Source: Spirogloea muscicola
Lineage: Eukaryota > Streptophyta > Zygnematophyceae > Spirogloeales > Spirogloeaceae
Reading direction: 5' to 3'
DNA length: 64,000 nucleotides
Assembly: GCA_009602725.1 (NCBI GenBank)
Contig: WELB01000021.1
Coordinates: 947,079 to 1,011,078 of the forward strand
The notes under the pieces were generated by a model that saw only the letters and a list, made by a program, of their open reading frames with translations, was not told the DNA's origin and searched no databases. A program made the translations under genes and the position numbers. Positions 53,796 to 64,000 of the stretch are shown here, in pieces (position 1 is the first letter of the stretch; each line of letters opens with the position of its first letter).

Positions 53796-54945
53796 AAGAA
53801 AGTGCTCGTCGCCAATAGAGAAGAGGGGCTGGCAAAGCCAGCTTGAAAAGAATTGACAGTGTCCAAAGCCAAAGAAAGGCAAGCGCGGCCAGATTAACTG
53901 GTGGCTGGGAGAGGCCAGCCCAAAGGAATGGACAAGGTCTGAAGGAGCCGTAGTGCTAAGGACTACGGACAAAGAAAGAGGTGCCGAAAAAGGACTACAC
54001 CTCAAAACACTACAAAAAACACAAGACGATGCAAAGGGAGCTCAGTTCCCGCGGGTGAGCAACATCAGGTCGGAGTAGCTCGCTGCAGGGAAATGAGGCA
54101 CTCCGCCGAGACCCAGAGGCGGCAGCTATAGCACGGCCTGTGCGCGCGTGGACGGCGTAGGCAAGGGAGCGTTGAAACGATACTGCCAGGCGCATACGAA
54201 AGACTTGGGCGAGCAACCCGGGGGCGTAGAAGCAAGAAAGTGCTCGCCAATAGAGAAGAGGGGCTGGCAAAGCCTGCCCAAAAAGAATGGACAATGTCCA
54301 AAGCCAAAGAAAGAGGAGCCGGAAAAAGGACTACACTACAAAACACCGCAATACACATAGACGATGCAGAGGGAAGCTCAGTACCCACAAGTGAGCAACA
54401 TCAGGTCTGAGTAGCTCGCTGCAGGGAAAGAGGCACTCCGCCGAGACCCAGAGGCGGCGGCCATAGCACGGCTTGCTCGCGTGTGGACAGCGTGGGCAAG
54501 GGAGCGATACCGCCAGGCGCATGCGGAAGACTTGGGCGAGCGAACCGGCGGCGTTGAAGCCTGGCAGCGCCCCTGGCAGACCCGGCCGCCGGTCAATGGC
54601 CTGACAGACAAGCCGCTGGAGGAGATCCAGCCAACGGCTGCCGAAAGCCCCGTGTACATCTACCGCCAGGGCCGCGAATTCATCACCAACCGGTTGATCG
54701 GCATATTTTCGCTCCTTGCCCAGGGCCGCCTGGCCGACCGCATGCCCTGCGAACGACGCCGATCTGGTGGGATTGGCGGAGTCGATGCAGTCAGTTGTCA
54801 CCACATCGGCGATAATGCGGGGACCGCCGCCGGGCGGGAGATGGCGACCAGGTTGGCTCGTCGAGTATGGTGCTGGCCGTCCGAGCCCAGCGGGATGGGC
54901 ATTATTGAGTTTCCACAGCCACCTTAAAGCCCGCCTCCATGAACA
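53796..54945 (-). mobile_element. RLE LINE 3'-end copies in a row (three)
   Basis: Three minus-strand tails lie at about 53800-53840, 53885-53930 (hairpin GAGAGGCCAGCCC type) and 54238-54285. 53960-54232 carries the 3' UTR and last codons. 54236-54945 is the longest 3' piece in the window: tail, hairpin, 3' UTR, QVFRMRLAVSL (near 54500), LAVDVHGAFGSRWLDLLQRL (near 54610-54670) and IADVVTTDC (near 54790). It is nearly identical to the interrupted L1 copy, so the family was active fairly recently. Confidence 0.7.
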
Positions 54946-55320
54946 CCCATGCTATGGCTGCCGCGTCTGGGTCTCGGCGGAGTGCCTCATTCCCAGCTTC
55001 GAGTTACTCAGACTTGCTGTTACGCGTGGGTACGTAGCTTCCTTCCTATCTAGTATCAGGCATCGACTAGCGACCTTTATGTTCTGACCCGTGGTTATTG
55101 AGCGGGTCAATCTGCTGGAGGTCACGTAGGTTTCAGATATGCTTGGCTATGTACTTGGCCATTTAGCCTTCGTTTGTTTCAAAGACGCGAAATTTTTTTA
55201 GCATCGTCTCGTGTCTAGTTGTGTAGTTTTCTTTCTCGGCACCATTTTAGGTTTGGATCTTTTTGGCTGGCTTTGTCAGCCCCTCTTCTCTATGGGCGAG
55301 CACTTCTCTCAAGCTTCGAG
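54946..55320 (+). mobile_element. LINE 3' end, plus strand, combining both 3'-UTR types
   Basis: Starts with C-terminal LINE codons (GGCTGCCGCGTCTGGGTCTC), passes through TATGTTCTGACCCGTGGTTA as in the 34-kb lineage, and ends TTGGCTGGC-TTTGTCAGCCCC with the tail CTCTTCTCTATGGGCGAGCA as in the L1 lineage. It is either a recombinant or a bridge between lineages. Confidence 0.55.
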
Positions 55321-55339
55321 CTTCTGATAATGAAAAAAT

Positions 55340-55790
55340 TCCCTTGTCCATTCCTTCGGGCTGGCCTCTCACAGCCACCAGTCAATCTGGCCGCGCTTTC
55401 TTCTCCTCAGAAAGAGAAGAAGAAGTGGCTCTCCCAATGGGGGCAAGGGCTGTGAGAAGCCAGCCCGAAAAGAATTGACAAGGTTTGAAGGGGCCAAATT
55501 ACGAGCTAAGCAGCGACTAAGGGGCCTGAAGAGGCTATGGCAGAACGGGGGGGGATGGACCACTCAGTAGTTACGAGTGAGGAGCCTCAAATTCGACAGA
55601 CTAGCTGCCAGAAAACTATCCACCTGACGAAAGCCGGAGGCCGCAGCAAGAGCACGGCCAGCACGCATATGCAAGGCGTGGGCCATGGACCGCTGAAGGG
55701 AGACGGACAATCGCATACGATATACCTGAGCCCACGAGCCAGCGGCGTTGAAGTCAGAAAAGGTAGTGCCAGGAGCCAGCGACCGGAGGC
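55340..55790. mobile_element. SINE units and a LINE C-terminal fragment
   Basis: 55340-55415 (plus): TTGTCCATTCCTTCGGGCTG-GCCTCTCA-CAGCC tail. 55425-55635 (minus): a near-complete SINE-like unit matching 17890-18125. 55636-55765 (minus): diverged LINE C-terminus, translating to a VYRMRLSVSLQR-like series. Confidence 0.6.
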
Positions 55791-56330
55791 CGTGTGTCAG
55801 CAGCTAATGACCCTGGGGGGCGGCACCGTGGGCGCGGCCTGGGGCGCCCTCCACTTTTTTTTGGGCTGGCTTTGCCAGCCCCACTTCTCTATGGGCGCGC
55901 ACTTCTTCTTGCCCTGGCAAAGCTGGGCCCAACAGCGAGCCGTCGCGGCGCACCGTGAGCCAATCTGCCGCGAGCACGTTTCCCCGGCCAAAAAACGCCG
56001 GGAAAGCCCCGTTTCTCGGCGGTGCTGGCTGGGTCGGCGGCCGCCCGGTGGCGCCCGGCCCGCGTGGCGGCGACGCCGTTGCGCGCGCGAAGGAGTCGCT
56101 AAACTGGCTGCTCTGGCTCTCGCCCACTCAGCTCATCTGACTTCCTCCTGCTGACATGGGGTACTAAGAGCGCCATGTCTGCCTAGCCTGGCTGTGGCTT
56201 CGCCACTATAGTCATGGACGTCCTCTGTATAAACCTGGCTGGCTTATGAAGCCGCTCTATTGTTGACAGCAGCCGTTTCCTTTCCATTTGGGATACCAAT
56301 CTCCATTGGGATAGCCACTTTCTGGCACGC
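55791..56330 (+). repeat. Hairpin tail and dispersed repeat (pair with 10996)
   Basis: 55850-55910: TTTTGGGCTGGC-TTT-GCCAGCCC and CACTTCTCTATGGGCGCGCA. 55950-56120 is GC-rich. 56130-56280 matches 10996-11150, including the ending AACCTGGCTGGCTT-ATGAAGCC. Confidence 0.5.
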
Positions 56331-56739
56331 CGCTTAGTCTGCGCTAACTCCCGATCCTTGGCCGGCGGCCGCGAGCGCGGGATTGCGGAGGCGCGCGCCC
56401 TGCGCTGCTGTGATCGATTGTCACCCCGTTTGCCAGGAATATATTCGTGTCCAAATAGTTAGGGGTTGCAGCAACAATTGAAGCAAGGTGTGTGTAGTCG
56501 TACTTCAATGGTTGAGCAGCCTGCTTGGCGTCAGACAACACTGCTTATCTTCATCTTGCTTTCCTGCCCGAGAAGTAGCAACTGCAGCTAGTTTAGCTTT
56601 GTTGATGGCATCAGCTTGACAGCTGGCTAACTCTTTTACAGCTGGTCCAGGTGCTTCTGCAGTCTGTCGAATTGAGATTCTTCCTTTCTCGAGAAGTGAG
56701 TAGAAGAAGATTCTGGAGCTGAGCAGGAAAATTATTGGG
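56331..56739. other. No feature supported
   Basis: A short GC-rich start, then low-copy DNA. The minus strand is open for about 100 codons across 56505-56816, including the zinc-knuckle stretch annotated next. Confidence 0.3.
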
Positions 56740-56880
56740 ATTTTCATCCAGCATTGCAATTCGACATGACCCGACCTTCCGCAATAAGAACAAGTCGCTC
56801 CAAACGTCTGATGCAAGGCAATGCAATGTCACTTCATGGGACCTGTCTTACCACAAGTGCGGCAAGTCACAACAGCTAGT
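56740..56880 (-). mobile_element. Retroelement gag zinc-knuckle fossil
   Basis: On the minus strand CSYCGRSGHVELQC fits the CCHC knuckle (C-x2-C-x4-H-x4-C) of retroelement gag proteins, and a second, weaker knuckle precedes it. No LTR, protease or RT is recognised nearby. It is a small broken fossil, LTR-retroelement-like, probably old. A host CCHC protein is an alternative. Confidence 0.4.
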
Positions 56881-58789
56881 GGTCGGTAATGGTTAGCTCT
56901 ATGGTCCATCTTCTGAGCATTACCAGGTTCAGCCCCATGCTGCCTCCATCTCTAAGTCGCCACCACCAGTGCATGAATGCAAATCCTGCCCCGCCACTGC
57001 TAGTGCCCCATGATTTCTGGCCACTATGGATCTCAAAGCCGGTCAACATGCCTGCGGCAGATCTCAATGAAGAAGAGGCTGCATGACTGACGTGATTTGA
57101 AAACTGGCACAGCAGGATCACTCCAAGCGCACAATGGGATGCATGAGCTGCATAGGCAGGCCCTCGATGAGGTGCCGATGCATGTGAAGGTCCTTGACAT
57201 GGGCATTGCTGCAGCAGTAGGAGCTGCATCAGTGACTGCAGCAGCCCGAAGAGATGGTGAGTAGGTCTTGACCACTCTCTTGGCAGACTAAAGCTCTCTA
57301 TTGAGTAATGTGAGGCTTGGATGGAGGATGCAGGCGTTGGCTGACTACCTTTGATACAAACGTTATGGTCCTTGAAGCTACTCAAAGACCCTGCATGCTT
57401 GACCATATCGCACTGAGATAGATGGATGGATTTTCAAATGCGACTTAGATCTACTTTGTCCTCCTTGCGAATATTAGAGGCCTTCTTGCTGGCACAAACT
57501 GATGAGCTCCAAACAGCTGCAAAATGAAACAGTCTTCATTACTTCCAGAGATGCACCTTGGCGATGGATGCAATCTAAATGGTCCAAGCTTCACCTAATT
57601 GGCCAGCCTATACACTTGGCATACAGTATGGGTGGTTGTGAGCTGTGATTGGTATCATGTATTCCACAGAAACGGCGTGATTGATATGCAATGCACAAGT
57701 GCTGACAGGATGTCAGGATTCCTCAATCAGGGGGAGGTTCCCAAGATGCCTGCCGCAGACTGTCTGACCAGTGCAGAGGCTTATTAAAATTTAGGTCAGT
57801 GCTCTGTACTTGATGCTGAAGCACGAAGATCAGATGCAAGTGACACCTCAGTAAGACCAGCTCAGCAGCATCCAAATGCCTCAAGGCGCGGCGAGTTGGA
57901 AACCATGCCTGCAGCCAGGTGGATATGATGGAGCAGGTCATGCCACATGTCCTATCAATGGCCCAATGCCCGTTCTCAGCAAGCAAGTACCCATGCAGAG
58001 CGTGACATCTCAAACAAGAGCAGGCTGCACTGCTTGAGAAAGCTCGACCACAAGGAGCAAGCCTAGGACGCCTAGCATCTAGCTTTTGTTTGGCAGAAGT
58101 AACTCAAATGGGCTTGTACCAGGACTAGGTGGAATAGACGATTTATCTATAACGGAGCGCACTGGACTAGAAACAGAGAGTCATTCACAATCTATTATCG
58201 GTTCTCCCAAAAGATCGTGATAGCTTCTGAAGTCAAGGAAGCCAGTGCAAAGCAGGGGCGCCAGCATGCTCGGGACGGGTCAAAAGGCTGGGTCAACGAG
58301 GCTACTTTTACATTGTCACCTGGAGGACGTTGTTACACTCGTTGCTTGCAGCAGTGATGCTATCCAAGAAGGAGGACAGGACCACGAGTGTCGGAGGTTC
58401 TAGATGCAGTGCCGTACTTGCCAATGTGGGCCTCCAGCACTCCAGAAGCATCAAGAGGTTACTTCGAAGATGTGTGGCTGTCGCTCGGGCAGTTCTGCAG
58501 AGATGCCATGATTTCAGAAGTGTGCTGCTTATGTAGAAGACCTGCCAGACGATTCACAGACATACACTGCACAGATGTTACATTTGCACCGCCACACCCC
58601 GGATGCTGGTCGCCTCTCTTGGACCGCTACATTGTCTGTCCTCTGGTATGCGGAAGAGGGGGCCCACAGGTTGACTGAGCTCGACAAGCATTCATACACC
58701 ACCAAACTTTCAATTTGGCAGCTAGAGGATGGAGCGACGTGTGCGACGACCAATGGAGTTATGAGCTCAGTTAGTGCTATGGAGGCCAT
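56881..58789. other. Low-copy DNA, unrecognised open frames
   Basis: The minus strand is open at 56876-57406, and the plus strand at 58388-58678 (LPMWASSTPEASRGYFEDVW, then CCLCRRPARRF). Neither shows a domain I know. The latter reads like protein and could be an exon. No repeats of the island type. Confidence 0.3.
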
Positions 58790-59234
58790 ACCGGGAGAAG
58801 GAGAGTGAAGCCGAGAACCGACCAGACCATGTCACTGGCGCGCGCGCGCCAGCGGGGGAAGAAGAGAGAGGCGTGCGGTGGGGGCGAGGCCTCGATCGCG
58901 GCCAATGCACGGCTCGTGGTGCAAAGAGCCAGAGGGAAGCGGGCGAGGGGGCTGCGGCGGGCGAGCTGAGGTCGCCGCGGGCGCGGGGCGAGGGACGGGT
59001 CTGGGCCTGCCTCACTCCTCCCGTGGCTTTGAGGAGGGGAGGAGGGAGGGAGGAGGGGAGACCGGAAGGCGCGAGTGAGGGCGGGCGACTTTCCTAGCCT
59101 CCCCTGCCCGCTTCCCAGCAGCTTCTCAAGGACAGGGCAAGCTGGGGGGGGCGGCATCCGGGGGAAGCGACAGCGCCCCCGCGGGTGCGGCCCTTTTCTC
59201 ACGTCTGGGATTGGCAGCTTCTCGGAAGAAAGGG
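58790..59234. other. GC-rich block
   Basis: GCGC/GAGGG-rich sequence with low-complexity open frames on both strands. Comparable to the GC-rich blocks in front of loci A-C, but no NAC-like exon follows within view. Confidence 0.3.
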
Positions 59235-59700
59235 GCTCTTCAGAGAGAAGTGGCTCTCTCAAATGGTGCAAGGGCTGTGAAAAGCCAGCCCGAAAAGAAT
59301 TGACAAAGGCTCGAAAGGGCCAAAATGACGGAGGGGCCGAAAGCGCTAATGTCAGAACGGGTGTAGGATGGACCACTCTGTAGCTACGAGTGACGAGCCC
59401 CAAATCCGACAGACAGCAACGAAAGCTTCACGTAGCTATGCAACTACCACGAAGGTTGCTTGAGTCGGTTGCCGAGGATACCGTGGGAAGAGGAAGGGCT
59501 CGCTTGGAGAAGAGGGGCTGGCAACGCCAGCCCATAAAGAAATTCCAAAGGCGTGCTCAGAGAATGTGAATGGGTCGCTGTGCCGGGGTGGCGCAATTGA
59601 TCACTAAGAGCGCCGACTTCCTATGTACATGCAGCTGGTGAACTGATGACATGGTGCAGTTGCACAGCCCTTGCCCCAATTGGGAGAGCCACTTTCTATC
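59235..59700. mobile_element. SINE-like unit and two isolated tails
   Basis: 59235-59430 (minus): tail GAGAAGTGGCTCTCTCAAAT, hairpin, GGATGGACCACTCTGTAGCT. 59495-59560 (minus): GGGCTCGCTTGGAGAAGAGG with GGGGCTGGC-AAC-GCCAGCCC. 59655-59700 (plus): CACAGCCCTTGCCCCAATTG, GGGAGAGCCACTTT, directly upstream of the LINE 5' copy. Confidence 0.6.
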
Positions 59701-61149
59701 TGTCAATGAGGCGAAGGCGGCGACGCATGAAACTTTGCCGCGACCGGCGGCGCCTTCTGCGGCGGCCATCGGGGGATGGGAAAGCGGCTTCCCCGGCCAA
59801 GTTCGCTTGGGCGCAGCGGTTCCTCGCCTTCTCCGCTTTCCATGCCGCCACCACGCCACCTCCGCCGCCGCCCCCTCCGCCTTTCCCCCTCCCCGCACCA
59901 TCGCCCCCACCTGCCCCCCCCATCTCTCCCGCTGCCGTTTTCCCCGCCTATGGCATCCGCGCGCGTGCCGTGCCCAACTTGTCCGCGGGATTTTGCTACT
60001 CCCCGCGGTGTCTCCTCGCACCGGAACACTGCAAGGGGTATCCCAACCCCGCTGGCTCGACGCCCGATGCGGCCGCCGCAGCCTGCACCCCCAACGCCAC
60101 TGTCTTGGCAGCCGCACTTCAGGAACAGATCCCGGAGGAGCATATCTCGCCTCCCGCCCCAGGGCCGCCGTCACCACCGCCGTCGCCGCCGCCGCCGCCA
60201 TGTCCGCCGCCGCCGTCGCCGCCGCCGCCGCCACAGAGTCCACCTTCGCCGTGCCAGCCAGCCGATGCGGCCGTCGCGGCTTGCGGCCCCATCGCCACGG
60301 TCCTGGCAGCCTCACCTCAGGAGCAGACCATGGAGGAGCATGTATCGCCACCCGCCCGTGAGAAGCAACGGGCACCTGCTTTTATCGACTCAGCCCTCGA
60401 GACGTGAAGGGCCCCCCGAGGTGAACCCGGTCTTTCCGCAGGGTGCCTTGTCCCCTGGGCATGATGCTGCCCCTGATATCCCCGTGAGTGTGCCTTCCGT
60501 GGCAGCAGGGCCGCCGTCCCCACCGCCGTCGCTGCCGCATCTGCCGCCGTCACCACCGTCGCCGCCGTTGCCACCACCGCCACCCCAGCGTCCACCTCTG
60601 CTGAGCCAGCCACCTGCCTCGTCCTCGCCGCCGCCTCCCGGGTCTGCGCTTCTGCCTTCCCAGCCACCCACCATCCCGCCTCTCGAGCCGCCCTGCCCCC
60701 CGCCGTTGCCGCCCTCGACGCCGCCCTCGCCACCGCCGCCTCCGCCTCCACCGCGCGCACCAACTCCACCGCCCTCGCCCCCACCTCGCTCGCCCGACCC
60801 GCTGCTGTGCCAGCACTGCCAGACGACCTTTACCACGCGGTCAGGCCAGGCCAACCACGAGCGCGCCTGCGCGCTCAACAACAACCGTGCGGCACAGGCG
60901 CGGAGCGCAGCGGCTGCGGGCGGCCGCCGGGGCAGACCAGGCAGGCATGTCCCAACCGCGCCAACCCCTCCCACGCCTAAACACTGGCAGTGGCTGGCCG
61001 GCCTCGACCTCGCTGCCATCCACCGCCAGGCGGCCCTCCCGCTCCTCCGCCATGTGCCCCGCGGGGTGCGCCCGCATATTCGCCGCGCGCTCCGCCCGGC
61101 GATGCAGCGGATTGCCAGGGACCACCAGGACGAGGCGGCTTGGAATTAG
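59701..61149 (+). mobile_element. LINE N-terminal region with two zinc fingers
   Basis: One open frame runs to the stop at 61147. A likely start is the ATG at 59950 (MASARVPCPTC). Finger 1 (about 59966-60040) is CPTCPRDFATPRGVSSH. A 750-bp proline/arginine-rich linker of CCG repeats follows. Finger 2 (about 60807-60870) is CQHCQTTFTTRSGQANH. After it come a basic patch and LAGLDLAAIHRQAALPLLR. N-terminal C2H2 fingers are the mark of R2-type LINEs with a restriction-like endonuclease, matching the C-terminal copies in the window. RT does not follow, so this is a 3'-truncated copy. The fingers probably bind target DNA (known for R2). Family identity with L1/L2 is inferred, since they do not overlap. 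Confidence 0.65.
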
Positions 61150-61182
61150 TTTCGCCTCTTCCCTGCTACCGTATGCGTTTGT

Positions 61183-61400
61183 CTATGTCGCTACAGCGTT
61201 CCCAACTCTGACTCTCTGCTCCTTCCTACACAATAGTTGAGTATATGCGTTGACTTCCTGGTCACGCTGAGACAACGGTATGCCAAACCTTGCAGCATAC
61301 TCGGCATGTTTCTCGCCCTGTTCAAACATTGCGGATATCCTCTCGCTGTTTTGACCGCCACTTGGTGTTGCATTGCTGTCAACACTGCAGTGAGTTTTTG
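61183..61400 (-). CDS. Candidate exon, unknown gene
   Basis: Minus strand: after ACTCACTGCAG (near 61388) the frame is open for about 65 codons and encodes SNATPSGGQNSERISAMFEQ and AEYAARFGIPLSQRDQEV, a soluble, charged, protein-like sequence, then a stop. No domain is recognised. It lies immediately downstream of the LINE fragment ending at 61149. Confidence 0.3.
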
Positions 61401-62299
61401 TGAAGCCAGGGCATGCGTGCATTACTCTCTACTGTCAAAGACCGTTCGCCAAGACCTGTGGTGGAGCCGGGCCACTCGCGGGGCGGCGCGGGAGGAGCCA
61501 CTACAGAGAAAGGCCGGCGGTGCGCACGATTTGAAAACATGGCCAATCTAATCCAGAACACTTTTCAGCCAAAGGTGCAAAAGAGAGAACGCGCGTGTTG
61601 CAAAATGCTCATGTCGCCGCCGCCTGCTCCTGCTGAGCAAGCATTAGCGAAGAGCCGGAGCAGCGCGCCGATAGGAGTTAAGGAGAGACGCACTCTTGCA
61701 ATTTCAGCAGGCCCGCCCAAACCGAGGCAAACCGCAACTTGCAGAGCCAATTAGCTGACGTGCCCACGGCGGAATCGCGACAAATCTCCGTTTTGCGGGG
61801 AAGATAGTGCCTGCGGCGCGCCGGCACCCGCCCGTGCGGTCCCGCCCCCGGAGGTCCGCCCGCTTTGGCAGCCTGGCAACGCTGTGCCACAATCTGGCTC
61901 TGAGCCCCTGGCCCTCCGCCCCTTCTCTGGCAACAAACTCCGGCTCCAGGCTCCTGGCCTGCCACCCTGAGCCGGCTCGGAAAGCTTCGGGCTGGGGCAA
62001 TATGCGACTGCCGAGTGCCACGTGCCAGCTGCTCTATCGGCTGGGCGCAGAGGGCTGATCGAGCCGCCTGCGCGGGGACGGGGGGGAAACGCGTTGGGGC
62101 CCCGAGGCCGGGGCGTCGGCCCATCATCTTCCTTCCTGCCGCCGCCGAGAATAAGATGAAAGTGCTCAAGAATAAGGACTCGCCGATGGTGCCGAGAAGA
62201 CTTGCCCAGCGCTGCCGCCGACGCAGACTGGGCGAGCTTGCCGACGCTGCTGTGCTCTGCCGCGCAATCGGCCTGCCTTCATGCGAAGTAAGCTCACCC
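61401..62299. other. GC-rich DNA, no gene recognised
   Basis: 61760-62150 is GC-rich with overlapping low-complexity frames on both strands. Nothing conserved is seen, apart from resemblance in composition to the other GC-rich blocks. Confidence 0.3.
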
Positions 62300-62700
62300 T
62301 AAGAGCCGAGGGGGCTGTGAAATGCCCGCCCGAAAAGAAGGGACAAGGTCCGTAGGGGCCGAAAAGAAGAAGTGGCTCTTCCGATGGGGGCAAGGGCTGT
62401 AAGAAGCCAGCCCAAAGGTTCGAAGGGGCCAAACTACAAAGGGGCCAGAGGCGCTAGCTCGAACCTACGGAAGGATGGATCGCTAAATAACAAGGAGTGA
62501 GGAGCCTCAGATCCGACGGACTAGCTGGCAAAAAAAATCCCCTTGACGAAAGCCAAAAGCGCTGACTCCCACAACTATCAGGAAAGGGCGGTGGATGTGA
62601 GAGGCCAGCCCTGAAAGAAAAGTGAACAAAGTTCGAATGGGCATACCTTCCACTGGGCTGACCTCTCACAGCCATTGCCTTACGCTCTCCGACGTAAGCT
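62300..62700. mobile_element. SINE-like units, three tails
   Basis: 62300-62364 (minus): GCCCGCCCGAAAAGAAGGGA, AAGGTCCGTAGGGGCCG. 62365-62560 (minus): a near-complete unit ending CCCTTGACGAAAG. 62590-62700: a minus hairpin (GATGTGAGAGGCCAGCCC) and a plus hairpin (GGGCTGACCTCTCACAGCC) back to back, forming a large imperfect palindrome. Confidence 0.6.
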
Positions 62701-64000
62701 GTATCTTAAGCTGTAAGCAGTATCTTTTGTTCTCTCTTCTTTGGAGGAGACCCCACTTCCGTCCACTCTCTGCCGCCTCCTCAGAGCCTCTGCCTTTCAG
62801 GGAGGCCTAGTCTTCACAGTTGCCTTATTGTTTGTGGAGGAGCTTCTTCTGAGGACCCGCCGGTTCCACAAGCCAGGTAGCAGCCACACCGTGGCCATGA
62901 AGGGGGATACCATCCATGGTCAGTTTAGGTTACAGCAATCGGTGGGGGCCGCGTGGCGGCTCCAGCTTTGGCGGTCCGCCGCTGCAGAGATCGAGGGCCC
63001 TCTCTTCGCCAAGGAGTCCCGGCGCGCCACTCGAACACTAGCCCATTCTCTCCTCCGCCAGCCGGCATCACCGGCCCCCCGCGGCCCCGACTTCCCGGCT
63101 GCTCGGCAGCGCTGCGGGCGACGCCACGGCCTCCGGCGGCGCAGCCGCGTCGCTCGCTGCGGCCAGCGGACGTTCTTCAGGCACCAGGGTCGCTAGCCAG
63201 TGACGCGAGGCAAGGCGCGGCGAGCAGCCTACAGTTGCCCTGGTGAGACGACTGCGTGGTGGCAGGCGATGTGCGAGGCACTAGTGCGGTCACACGTCGG
63301 CAGAACCTGACCATCTAGCACCCGGGGCCCTAGTGGTTCCTGCTCTACTATTGGGCCCCTCGAGCAGCCACATTGCACCTGACTTGGGTCTTGGCTGAAC
63401 CCTGCAGATATTTGACTGGCAGCGAGGCTCTGAAGTCGTCTCATTCTTGGCCTTTCTGATACCTTGTGTGCTCACCAGGCAGCAGGCCATACTTTGCTTG
63501 CATTCTTGTCCGCTGAGCCCCTGGGAAGTTGTGGGGAGCTAGCCCTTGTGCGGGCTGGGGCCCCAGGCAGCTGACAAGCGCCAACCATGGAAGTCTCGTG
63601 CGAGAAGCAGCCGTCTTAATGCAGCTCCTTTTTGCATCGCTGATGAAAAGATCTGCCCACGGCATAGACATCCAACTCCCACTTTACAGATAACGTGTTC
63701 GTAAATGCAACCACGACTATGGTGATGACCAAGTCCAACGTGAAAGCTGAACTGCACTGAAGTAAGCATACCCTTTCCCTCGCTGACCAGTCATAGTGTA
63801 TCAGCATCTGCGAAGGTCTCTGCATGTGTATTTCTGTAAGAACCTTTCACCAATGCTGCCTTTTGCAAGTAAGAAGCATGCTGACATGCTATCGTTGTGA
63901 TGTACTTGACACGCTCATCCGAATCTCAACCAGGCGGTCCGATGTAAGCCGTGTTCTCCCAGTACACTAGTGCTGCTCCTTGTTAGCCGTCATTATTATA
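62701..64000. other. GC-rich block and low-copy right edge
   Basis: 62940-63200 is GC-rich (GCGTGGCGGCTCCAG shared with 45675) with low-complexity frames. 63200-64000 is low-copy. Minus-strand frames at 63441-63825 are unrecognised. No repeat or domain is supported. Confidence 0.3.

Noticed and set aside
60390-61019. Minus-strand Gly-rich frames opposite the LINE N-terminus
   Set aside because: They mirror the CCG repeat of the plus-strand LINE frame and carry no motif.

Overview
The window looks like nuclear DNA of a plant-lineage eukaryote, most likely a streptophyte (charophyte-grade) alga. The reasons are spliced genes with GT-AG introns, several loci encoding pieces of a divergent NAC (NAM)-type DNA-binding domain (a family I know only from streptophytes), a Copia-type LTR element whose primer-binding site matches plant initiator tRNA-Met, plant-type telomere-like TTTAGGG words, and abundant LINE/SINE fossils. 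There are no operons, and I found no rRNA, tRNA or CRISPR locus. The species call is inference; no marker gene settles it.

Two kinds of sequence alternate. GC-rich islands packed with repeats lie at about 1-8.5, 17.2-18.8, 20.4-21.1, 26.5-28, 32.6-34.9, 44-46, 52.5-56.3 and 58.8-63.3 kb. Their main component is one non-LTR retrotransposon family. It has N-terminal C2H2 fingers (59.95-61.15 kb), a reverse transcriptase (4.3-6.3 kb), a C-terminal CCHC-like knuckle, and a restriction-like endonuclease (RLE) domain (many 3' fragments). Its 3' end carries a strong hairpin (GGGCTGGC/GCCAGCCC) and a fixed tail. Dozens of 150-250 bp SINE-like units end in variants of the same hairpin and tail. Two solo LTRs and a Copia-type LTR plus gag fossil are nested among the LINE copies at 2-7.5 kb.

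Between the islands lies lower-GC, low-copy DNA with host gene loci. Seven carry NAC-like subdomains: A (9.2 kb), B (21.9-22.8 kb), C (28.7-29.6 kb), D (46.7-47.4 kb) and E (48.9-49.6 kb) on the plus strand, and F (15.6-16.8 kb) and G (36.3-37.1 kb) on the minus strand. A, B and C are copies of one ancestral segment, and B and C stay alignable over about 4 kb. D, E and F form a second subfamily with a shared exon after the NAC-like domain. Several have damaged splice sites or frames, so this is a birth-and-death family with perhaps one to three intact members. C and E show a phase-1 intron between NAC subdomains B and C.

Other host loci are a well-supported four-exon gene for a coiled-coil P-loop GTPase-like protein (42.15-43.99 kb, minus), a decayed histidine-kinase fragment joined to locus B (25.26-25.76 kb), a 1.07-kb tandem duplication of an unknown gene (38.95-41.09 kb), and exon-like open frames of unknown function. 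Most exon boundaries are read by eye and need transcripts. Repeat boundaries are approximate unless a target-site duplication is named.
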